Assembly (NCBI GenBank): GCA_045628085.1
Contig: JAZQOZ010000081.1
Coordinates: forward strand, 1-6,658
Direction of reading: 5' to 3'
DNA: 6,658 nt
From: Firm-04 sp045628085
GTDB taxonomy: Bacteria > Bacillota > Clostridia > Oscillospirales > Ruminococcaceae
Every line of letters starts with the position of its first letter. The stretch's first letter is position 1. The notes under the pieces were generated by a model. The model did no database searches. It worked only from the letters and a program-made list of their open reading frames with translations, and had not been told where the DNA came from. The position numbers and the translations under genes were made by a program. Below are positions 1-5,209 of the stretch, in pieces.

Positions 1-210
1 GATCGGCTGCCATGAAGGGGAATGATATGCCTGTACGTCACAGCACGATCAAGCGCAGAAGGATACGGACGGTGATCGACAATCTAATCCTGATTGCTGG
101 ACATCTGACGGATCACGCGCGGAAGTTACGCTTGTCACTTGGTCGCTGTAACGGTTGGATTTGTACCTTCCTTAGAGTGGAAAATTCGCTTTGAGTTTTG
201 CGGAATCAGG
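1..210 (+). mobile_element. Right end of an insertion sequence, probably IS1380 family
   Basis: The segment holds the 3' end of a transposase frame followed by a short terminal stretch. The likely outer boundary is at 210: read inward from there on the minus strand the element starts CCTGATTCCGCAAAACTC, and IS1380-family ends commonly begin with CCT. Beyond 210 the sequence is readable as FtsX-like permease on the minus strand, so the boundary is set from both sides. The other end lies outside the window, so neither the terminal inverted repeat nor a target duplication can be confirmed. The expected duplicated bases on this side would start at 211 (TTAC). Confidence 0.65.
3..194 (+). CDS. Transposase, C-terminal fragment (IS1380-like, DDE group)
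   Basis: The frame is open from the left edge of the window to a TGA at 192-194, so the 5' end is missing. The ATG at 12 is internal, not a start. About 63 residues are visible. They are strongly basic, with a KRRRIRTVIDNLILIAGH segment followed by HARKLRLSLGR. This pattern of a helix after Arg-rich residues, then His-Ala-Arg and a Leu-rich strand, resembles the C-terminal tail of IS1380-type DDE transposases. The catalytic acidic residues lie in the missing part. The stop falls only 16 bases before the proposed end of the element, which is usual for compact insertion sequences. The family call is from memory of the motif; a different DDE family is possible. Confidence 0.6.
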   Translation, partial: SAAMKGNDMPVRHSTIKRRRIRTVIDNLILIAGHLTDHARKLRLSLGRCNGWICTFLRVENSL

Positions 211-511
211 TTACTCTTATGACCTTGCCGTTCTCAGAGAAGTCGAAATTGAAGATTTCCTATATCTCAACATCATTTGAACGTATCTCATCGAGCTGTT
301 TGTCAGTAAGAGGGACAAATACGGAGAATTCGCCGTCCTCCACACGATTTATGCCGTTTTTTTCTATCGTTCCCTGAATAACGTTTTCAGACGAAGCTAC
401 CATGCTTGTAACTATATACATTCCCAGAACTACAAGGAGAAAAAGTGCCGCATATCTTACAAAGTTATGTCTGAGATCACGAAGGATCCTTTTATTCAAA
501 ACTCTTTTCAT
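211..511 (-). pseudogene. FtsX-like ABC transporter permease, N-terminal remnant
   Basis: Starts at ATG 511, preceded by GGAGG about 8 bases upstream, and reads MKRVLNKRILRDLRHN, then one membrane segment at about residues 20-42 (YAALFLLVVLGMYIVTSMV), then the start of an extracytoplasmic domain (VEDGEFSVFVPLTDKQLDEI). This is the usual N-terminus of large clostridial FtsX/MacB-type permeases, which run to several hundred residues and pair with a LolD-like ATPase. Translation stops at a TAG at 260-262 after 83 residues. The same frame then continues with 16 plausible residues (EIFNFDFSENGKVIRV) up to 211, where the insertion sequence begins. The gene is therefore broken twice: by a nonsense codon, probably from GAG, and by the element. 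A working transporter cannot be made from this copy. Confidence 0.85.
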
Positions 512-593
512 CAGAGATCCTCCAATTCTGCGGCGGGAACTCTTGTCTTGTTTTCATACTGTTTTACTACAAGACCATCTTTTACGAATACTA
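511..593 (-). pseudogene. Severed C-terminal tail of the ABC ATPase
   Basis: On the minus strand from 591 down to 514 the frame reads 26 residues, beginning VFVKDGLVVKQYENK and ending AELEDL, with a TGA at 513-511. This is the normal end of the ATPase gene located at 704-1330: KDG followed by a short charged tail is where this family ends. It is in frame with the upstream part once the 116-bp insertion plus one TA copy is removed, giving a 233-residue protein. The TGA overlaps the permease ATG by one base (TGATG), which indicates the two genes were translationally coupled. No start codon serves the fragment now. Confidence 0.85.
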
Positions 594-709
594 TTGCTCC
601 GCCAATTAACTCTTGAATTATTTTAAAACCTTATTTTGATTTTCGGCTTAAATACGTCGTTGTTAAACAAAAGACAAAAAACAGATTCAAGATTTAATTG
701 GTATCACAA
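594..709. mobile_element. MITE-like 116-bp insertion with TA target duplication
   Basis: A non-coding, AT-rich 116-bp stretch is bounded by imperfect 25-base terminal inverted repeats: TTGCTCCGCCAATTAACTC at 594 and, on the opposite strand from 709, TTGTGATACCAATTAAATC. Over 25 positions 19 agree, including CCAATTAA and TCTTGAAT. It is flanked by TA on both sides (592-593 and 710-711). Removing the element and one TA restores the ATPase reading frame exactly, which is strong evidence for insertion. A TA duplication is typical of Tc1/mariner/IS630-type transposition, so the element was probably moved in trans by such a transposase. No transposase of that kind is in the window. Confidence 0.85.
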
Positions 710-1330
710 TACCTTGTGTACCATGTGCTTTATGGAGTTATTGTGGGTAACTATGAGCGTGGTAGTACCGTATTTTGCGTTTATCTCCTCAAGAAGAATG
801 AGTATATCCCGTGATGTTGCAGAATCGAGAGCTCCCGTAGGCTCGTCGCAGAGCAGAAGCTTCGGGTTCTTGATAAGTGCACGGGCAATGGCGCACCTCT
901 GCTGCTGTCCGCCCGAGAGCTGGGATGGGAATTTATTCTGGTGCTCGGTAAGTCCGAGAGTTTTTATCAGCTCGTCAATGTCAAGGGGAGAAGATGTAAG
1001 GTATTCGCACACCTTTATATTTTCCCTTACAGTGAGATTGGGAACGAGATTGTAGAACTGAAAAATAAAGCCCAGGTTATCCCTTCTGTAGTCAGAAAGG
1101 GCAGAAGGGGAGAGTCCGAAGATCTCCTTGCCGCTGACCTTTACCGAGCCTTCGTCAATGGTCTCAAGACCTCCTATGCAATTGAGCAGAGTGGATTTGC
1201 CGGAGCCGCTGGTGCCCTGGATAACGCACATCTGTCCCTTCTGAACGTTGAGCTCGATGCCCTTCAGTACCTGAACAGTATTAGAGCTGTTTCCGTATTT
1301 CTTTTTCAGACCTTTTACTTCCAAATACAT
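704..1330 (-). CDS. ABC transporter ATP-binding protein, C-terminally truncated (LolD/MacB type)
   Basis: A 208-residue nucleotide-binding subunit that would power the adjacent FtsX-like permease at the inner face of the membrane. Visible motifs: Walker A GTSGSGKST at residues 39-47, Q-loop in FIFQFYNL, signature LSGGQQQR at 138-145, Walker B LLLCDEPTGALD with the Asp-Glu pair at 162-163, and the H-loop His at 196 (VTHNN). The start at 1330 has an AGGAG about 8 bases upstream. The end is abnormal: after HMVHKV the frame enters a MITE-like insertion, adds one Leu and stops, losing the last 26 residues. All catalytic motifs remain, so ATP binding might survive, but coupling to the permease start is lost and the permease itself is dead. 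The gene follows the thioesterase remnant by about 39 bases, in the same operon. Confidence 0.88.
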   Translation of the reverse strand: MYLEVKGLKKKYGNSSNTVQVLKGIELNVQKGQMCVIQGTSGSGKSTLLNCIGGLETIDEGSVKVSGKEIFGLSPSALSDYRRDNLGFIFQFYNLVPNLTVRENIKVCEYLTSSPLDIDELIKTLGLTEHQNKFPSQLSGGQQQRCAIARALIKNPKLLLCDEPTGALDSATSRDILILLEEINAKYGTTTLIVTHNNSIKHMVHKVL

Positions 1331-1369
1331 AATTTACTCCTATCTTAGAATCGGTTTACATTTTTTGTC

Positions 1370-1966
1370 TTAAAGGTTTTTGGTTATAGCTGTGGCTGTT
1401 TCATAGATGTTTGTATTGATAAAGAAATGATCTCCCGGAACAAAATCCATGGTACAGCTGCGGCAGTAATTGCGCCACAGATCAAGCTGTTCCCTGTTGA
1501 TGTCATCGCTTATACCGTTGATGAGGTGAAAGCTCACATCAAATCTTACGGCGTCATGCTCGTTTTTATACGTCTCACACATGGTAAAATCAGCTCTGAG
1601 AACAGGGATATAGAAATCAAAAAGCTCGCTGTTGTCAATAAGCTCACGGGGTATGCCGTTTATGGAAATGAGCTTTTCCTTGAAGCTGTCATCGTCAAGC
1701 TTGTGATATTCCGTATTGGAGAAGTGTTCGGGAGGTTCGCTTCCGAGTATAAATACCGATCCGGGCATTTTTCTGTGATGGCTCATGAGCCGGCAGCATA
1801 ACTCATATGCAAGTATGCCGCCCATACTGAATCCGAGGATACAGTAATCCTCATCGAGCCTGTCCTTTATGCTCTCATAGAGATCATCTGCAACGCTGGA
1901 AAGATCGGACTCCAGCTCCTCGTTGAAGCGGCTGCCTCTGCCTGGTATCTCCAGGGGACAGAGCTT
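1370..1966 (-). pseudogene. Type II thioesterase (GrsT-like), 5'-truncated
   Basis: The open frame runs from a stop at 1967-1969 to TAA at 1370-1372, about 198 codons. Family members are about 230-250 residues, so roughly the first 30-50 are missing. Landmarks of the alpha/beta hydrolase are in order: PLEIPGRGSRFNEE near the beginning, the nucleophile elbow GFSMGG (Ser codon at 1826-1828), a probable acid Asp in NGISDD, and the catalytic His in PGDHFF. Such enzymes remove stalled acyl groups from carrier proteins of nonribosomal peptide or polyketide synthases. The first ATG in frame (1825) is the Met just after the catalytic Ser, and no start with a ribosome site is seen upstream, so a protein initiated there would lack its nucleophile. 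The 5' end is replaced by the metal cassette, whose ArsR frame overlaps it. Confidence 0.85.
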
Positions 1967-2279
1967 TCAAAATGCATTCTATTCCTTTTTCGATAATCGG
2001 TTTCACATTCTGATCGGTCGGGGTATAAAATACCATTTTTCCCTCTCTGCGTTGTCTAATCAGTTTATTTGATTTCAAAATATTTAATTGGTGGGACACC
2101 GCAGATTGCGTATATCCGAGCCTGTCTGCCAGTTCACTGACACAAGCGTCATGTTCCATCAACAAAAGCAAAATTCGGATACGGGTGGGGTTCCCAAGCA
2201 CTTTGAAGAACTCTGTTAAGATGTATAGATTATTCTCCTGTAATTCTTCTGTAAAATCGCCGGTTTTGTATTCAGGCAA
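1884..2279 (-). CDS. ArsR/SmtB-family metalloregulator with a foreign C-terminal extension
   Basis: A winged-helix repressor expected to bind operator DNA and release it on metal binding. Residues 20-107 are typical: FFKVLGNPTRIRILLLL, then the recognition helix region LADRLGYTQSAVSHQLNIL, then the wing NKLIRQRREGKMVFY. One Cys (46) lies in the alpha-3 metal region (DACVSEL). In the alpha-5 region, Asp89, Asn91 and Cys102 occupy places where CzrA/SmtB use Asp, His and His, so metal choice may differ. The last roughly 24 residues (from about 108) come from reading thioesterase DNA out of frame, so the native stop was lost at the junction near 1957-1968. The start is taken as TTG 2279, 16 bases after the ATPase stop, with a weak GGATGG upstream; no in-frame ATG exists before residue 41. 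It is co-transcribed with the ATPase. Confidence 0.85.
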   Translation of the reverse strand: MPEYKTGDFTEELQENNLYILTEFFKVLGNPTRIRILLLLMEHDACVSELADRLGYTQSAVSHQLNILKSNKLIRQRREGKMVFYTPTDQNVKPIIEKGIECILKALSPGDTRQRQPLQRGAGVRSFQRCR

Positions 2280-2295
2280 AGGAATCCATCCAATC

Positions 2296-4311
2296 TTACA
2301 GTTTTTTCACAAACAGACAACGGATTGCATTGAGTACCGCGAGAATCATAACGCCCACATCAGCGAAAATCGCCAGATACATATTTGCAATACCAATAGC
2401 GCCAAGTGCAAGGCAAGCGAATTTAACGACCAGCGCCAAAACAATGTTCTGATACACGATACGCAGGCACTTACGGGAAATTCGGATAGCCTTAGAAATC
2501 TTCATGGGATCATCATCCATCAGGATTATATCTGCTGCTTCAATCGCAGCGTCCGATCCCATTGCGCCCATAGCAATACCTATATCCGCTCTTGATAATA
2601 CCGGGGCGTCATTGATACCGTCACCGACAAATGCGAGTTTAGCTTTACCCAGCTTCATGCGCAGCAGTTCTTCAACCTTTTCCACCTTGCCAGCCGGGAG
2701 CAGCTCGCTATAAACTTCATCAATACCAAGAGAGGACGCTACCTGATTTGCTACTTTTTTTGCATCGCCGGTCAACATTACCGTTTTTTCAACGCCCGAC
2801 GCCTTTAACGAAGCGATAGCAGCCTGAGAGTGCGGTTTTACAATATCGGAAATCACGATATGACCGGCATAAGCCCCATTGATAGCCATGTGGATAATCG
2901 TACCGGTTTGGTGGCAATCATGATAAGGAATGTTCAAGTGTTTCATCAGCTTATCGTTTCCGGCAGCTACTTCAATGCCGTCTACCTTTGCAATTACGCC
3001 GTTTCCGCTGATTTCCTGAATATCACTTACGCGAGTGCGATCCGGCTCTTTGCCATATGCACGCTGCAAACTCTTGCTGATAGGATGGGAAGAAGCGCTT
3101 TCTGCCAAAGCCGCATATTCGATTAACTGTGCATTCTCCATTTCATTGTGGTGAATGCCGTTTACCTCAAAAACGCCTTGGGTCAGCGTACCCGTCTTAT
3201 CGAATACGACTACCTTAGTCTTGGAAAGAATTTCAAGATAGTTAGAGCCTTTTACCAATACACCCTGCTGGCTTGCACCGCCAATGCCGGCAAAGAAGCT
3301 TAGGGGAATACTGATAACCAATGCGCACGGACAACTGATAACAAGGAATGTCAAAGCACGGTAAATCCATACACCCCAATCTGCGGCAAGCCCCATAAAT
3401 AGCGTACGGACAAGCGGCGGCAGGATTACCAATGCCAATGCACTGTAGCAAACAGCAGGCGTATAGACCTTTGCAAATTTCGAGATGAAATCTTCGGACT
3501 TAGACTTGCGGGAACTTGCATTTTCTACCAAGTCCAGAATCTTTGAAACCGTAGATTCACCAAATTCTTTTGTGGTTTGTATTTTCAATACACCGGTCAT
3601 AGAGATACATCCGCTGATAACTTCGTCTCCGACCTTTGCTTCTCTCGGCAGGCTTTCGCCGGTGAGGGCACTTGTGTTCAAGCTGGAATTACCTTCCACA
3701 ATGATTCCGTCAATCGGCACTTTTTCACCCGGCTGAACAACAATGACGCTGCCGATCCCAACTTCGTCCGGGTCAACCTGTTCGAGCTTACCGTTTCGTT
3801 CAATATTAGCGTAATCCGGGCGAATATCCATCAGGTTGCTGATATTGCGGCGGCTCTTACCGACAGCATAGCCTTGAAACCATTCGCCGATCTGATAGAA
3901 CAGCATAACGGCAATCGCTTCCAAATACTCACCATTTTCGTAAATGGCCAACGCCATAGCGCCAACAGTTGCTACAGCCATCAGGAAGTTTTCGTCGAAT
4001 ACCTGTCTGTTCTTGATACCTTTAGCTGCTTTTTTCAGGATGTCATATCCGATGATGAAATAGTCAATCAGATAACAAGCGAAACGAATCCAGCGTCCAG
4101 CCGACGGGAACAAATATCCGTCAAGTGTATCAAAGATTTCTGCCGAAACAAATTGAAGTCCCAAAAGAACAGAAGCGGATATGAATATGCGAATCATCAT
4201 TGTTCGCTGTTTTTTGGTCATGCCGCCTTTGCGGCTGCCAATGAAAATGAGAAGCCCGGCAGCCGTTAGAATTACGACTCCAAGTAATATGTTTATGATT
4301 AGTTCTTGCAT
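2296..4311 (-). CDS. cadA: P1B-2 heavy-metal exporting P-type ATPase (Zn/Cd/Pb)
   Basis: A 671-residue membrane pump that expels divalent soft metals using ATP. Motifs visible: TGES actuator loop at 217-220, the metal-binding CPC at 327-329 followed by ALVISIPLSF, phosphorylated Asp371 in DKTGT, the His-Pro pair at 409-410 in SSHPIS, and GDGINDAP from 563. Near the end Asn622, Lys630 and Asp651 (FADVG) match the membrane residues that define the P1B-2 (Zn2+/Cd2+/Pb2+) subclass; a copper pump would differ here. The protein begins directly with two hydrophobic segments (residues about 4-24 and 41-60) and has no N-terminal HMA domain; a separate 72-residue HMA protein is encoded just upstream. 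The start at 4311 has AAAGGAG about 9 bases before it. It lies in the minus-strand arm between the HMA gene and an ArsR gene. The symbol reflects the subclass; zntA would be an equally fair name. Confidence 0.93.
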   Translation of the reverse strand: MQELIINILLGVVILTAAGLLIFIGSRKGGMTKKQRTMMIRIFISASVLLGLQFVSAEIFDTLDGYLFPSAGRWIRFACYLIDYFIIGYDILKKAAKGIKNRQVFDENFLMAVATVGAMALAIYENGEYLEAIAVMLFYQIGEWFQGYAVGKSRRNISNLMDIRPDYANIERNGKLEQVDPDEVGIGSVIVVQPGEKVPIDGIIVEGNSSLNTSALTGESLPREAKVGDEVISGCISMTGVLKIQTTKEFGESTVSKILDLVENASSRKSKSEDFISKFAKVYTPAVCYSALALVILPPLVRTLFMGLAADWGVWIYRALTFLVISCPCALVISIPLSFFAGIGGASQQGVLVKGSNYLEILSKTKVVVFDKTGTLTQGVFEVNGIHHNEMENAQLIEYAALAESASSHPISKSLQRAYGKEPDRTRVSDIQEISGNGVIAKVDGIEVAAGNDKLMKHLNIPYHDCHQTGTIIHMAINGAYAGHIVISDIVKPHSQAAIASLKASGVEKTVMLTGDAKKVANQVASSLGIDEVYSELLPAGKVEKVEELLRMKLGKAKLAFVGDGINDAPVLSRADIGIAMGAMGSDAAIEAADIILMDDDPMKISKAIRISRKCLRIVYQNIVLALVVKFACLALGAIGIANMYLAIFADVGVMILAVLNAIRCLFVKKL

Positions 4312-4356
4312 GGTAAAGAACTCCTTTCAAAGTATGCTTAATTGTTTGTCAGCTTA

Positions 4357-4406
4357 GAAAAACGGCACCCCTCAAACTGCCGAGGCGCGTTTTAAGGGTG
4401 CCGTTT
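4357..4406 (-). terminator. Rho-independent terminator between the HMA gene and the ATPase gene
   Basis: On the minus strand the arms AAACGGCACCC (4406-4396) and GGGTGCCGTTT (4370-4360) pair perfectly. The pairing continues inward for seven more positions with one mismatch and one wobble, leaving an 11-base loop. The 3' arm runs into five T residues. It sits 21 bases after the HMA stop and about 45 bases before the ATPase start. It probably ends much of the transcription after the HMA gene, so that the small protein is made in excess over the pump. Confidence 0.88.
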
Positions 4407-4426
4407 GGTTATAAAGGCAGTTCTTA

Positions 4427-4645
4427 TTAGAGTTCGATTTCGCAGTCAGGCTCAACCTTTTTGCAGGCTTTCAGAACATCCTGCATAACATTCTTAGGAT
4501 CAGCACCGTCAGCAAATTCAACGATCATCTTCTGCGTCATGAAATTTACGGTAGCAGACGCAACACCGGCAGTTTTGCGGGCAGCGTCCTCCATCAGATT
4601 TGCACAGTTGGCGCAGTCTACCTCAATCTTGTAAGTCTTTTTCAT
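4427..4645 (-). CDS. Stand-alone HMA-domain metal-binding protein
   Basis: A 72-residue cytoplasmic protein with the ferredoxin-like heavy-metal-associated fold pattern: a first strand KTYKIEV, the metal-binding loop DCANCA with Cys11 and Cys14, then helix and strand elements (VASATVNFMTQKMIVEF). The DCANCA form, with Asp before the first Cys and no GMxC, is typical of Zn/Cd-type HMA domains fused to P1B-2 ATPases, unlike the GMTC of copper chaperones. A further Cys near the C-terminus (PDCEIEL, Cys68) might also contribute. The start at 4645 has a strong AAGGAGGA ribosome site. It is the first gene of the minus arm, directly after the divergent control region, and precedes an ATPase that lacks an HMA domain, so it most likely acts with that pump in trans or buffers metal. 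Confidence 0.9.
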   Translation of the reverse strand: MKKTYKIEVDCANCANLMEDAARKTAGVASATVNFMTQKMIVEFADGADPKNVMQDVLKACKKVEPDCEIEL

Positions 4646-4686
4646 AAAAAGTTCCTCCTTGAATAAGAAAAATATTTTTGAATTTT

Positions 4687-4710
4687 ATGATTAAGCACTT
4701 GTTTAATCAT
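4687..4710. promoter_or_regulatory. 24-bp palindromic operator, probable ArsR-family site
   Basis: The half-sites ATGATTAA and TTAATCAT are perfect inverted repeats separated by 8 bases, and two inner pairs (CA/TG) extend the symmetry. The form matches the roughly 12-2-12 imperfect dyads bound by SmtB/CadC/CzrA-type repressors. It covers the -35 of the plus-strand promoter and starts a few bases downstream of the predicted transcription start of the minus-strand promoter, so a single bound dimer could block both. Which of the two ArsR proteins binds it cannot be told from the sequence. Confidence 0.75.
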
Positions 4711-4727
4711 CTTGACTGTAGTATAAT
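4699..4727 (+). promoter_or_regulatory. Sigma-70-type promoter of the arsR-araC arm
   Basis: TTGTTT at 4699-4704 and a perfect TATAAT at 4722-4727 are separated by 17 bases. The predicted start is near 4734, leaving an untranslated leader of about 97 bases before the ArsR start at 4831. The -35 lies inside the palindromic operator. Confidence 0.7.
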
Positions 4728-4748
4728 ACAGATAAAGCGAAAAGTCAA
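4720..4748 (-). promoter_or_regulatory. Sigma-70-type promoter of the HMA-ATPase-arsR arm
   Basis: On the minus strand TTGACT (4748-4743) and TATACT (4725-4720) are separated by exactly 17 bases, a near-consensus pair. The start would be near 4713, with a leader of about 67 bases containing the palindrome at its 5' end. Its -10 overlaps the -10 of the opposing promoter by four bases, so two polymerases could not occupy both at once. Confidence 0.75.
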
Positions 4749-4830
4749 TATGCTCAGCGCTCATCCTCCTGAATGGGCTAAAAGTATTTCTGATTGGGCG
4801 AAATGTGAAAACAAAGGAAGGAAAAACGCT

Positions 4831-5199
4831 ATGAACAATATAGGATTACCCCATCATCATGGTGAGAATCAAGAAATTACAATGATACAGGAACAGGTAG
4901 ACCGAGTGTATCATTTTCAGACTGTAGCGGACATCTTCAAGCAGCTCGGCGATACCACCAGGATCCGTATTTTTTGGCTTCTCTGCCACTGCGAGGAATG
5001 TGTCATCAATATTTCTGCTATGCTGGATATGTCAAGTCCCGCTGTTTCCCACCACCTGAGACCGTTAAAAAACAGCGGGCTGATCGTCTGCCGCCGTGAG
5101 GGAAAAGAAGTCTACTACCGTGCGGCTGATACACCACAGAGCCAGCTTCTGCACCAAATGATTGAACAGGTCATGGAAATTGCCTGCCCTGAATTGTGA
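4831..5199 (+). CDS. ArsR/SmtB-family transcriptional regulator
   Basis: A 122-residue winged-helix repressor. A His-rich N-terminus (LPHHHGE, residues 6-12) is followed by the ArsR core: FKQLGDTTRIRIFWLL at about 36-51, the recognition helix SSPAVSHHLRPL at about 68-79, and the wing SGLIVCRREGKEVYY. The alpha-3 region has an unusual Cys cluster, Cys52-x-Cys54-x-x-Cys57, where CadC-type sensors have CxC; Cys87 and Cys119 are also present. A thiol site for soft metals is therefore likely, but the metal is not determined. The start at 4831 is chosen for its AAGGAAGG ribosome site; an upstream in-frame ATG at 4750 has none. The gene faces away from the HMA-ATPase arm across a shared operator, and the AraC-type gene follows 10 bases after its stop, so the two form an operon. 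Confidence 0.9.
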   Translation: MNNIGLPHHHGENQEITMIQEQVDRVYHFQTVADIFKQLGDTTRIRIFWLLCHCEECVINISAMLDMSSPAVSHHLRPLKNSGLIVCRREGKEVYYRAADTPQSQLLHQMIEQVMEIACPEL

Positions 5200-5209
5200 G
5201 GTTGACTGT

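Noticed and set aside
636..1348. Open frames on the plus strand opposite the ABC ATPase
   Set aside because: They are antisense shadows of a gene with complete ABC motifs and have no ribosome sites or recognisable products.
3577..4269. A 230-residue plus-strand frame opposite the P-type ATPase
   Set aside because: It is a shadow of the ATPase coding sequence. The composition does not resemble a real protein and there is no ribosome site.
4750..4830. Possible longer N-terminus for the plus-strand ArsR from an in-frame ATG at 4750
   Set aside because: No ribosome site precedes it, whereas 4831 has AAGGAAGG at good spacing and begins a typical His-rich ArsR N-terminus.
4734..4830. Possible riboswitch or attenuator in the roughly 97-base leader of the arsR-araC arm
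   Set aside because: No stable stem followed by a T run and no recognisable riboswitch motif was seen.
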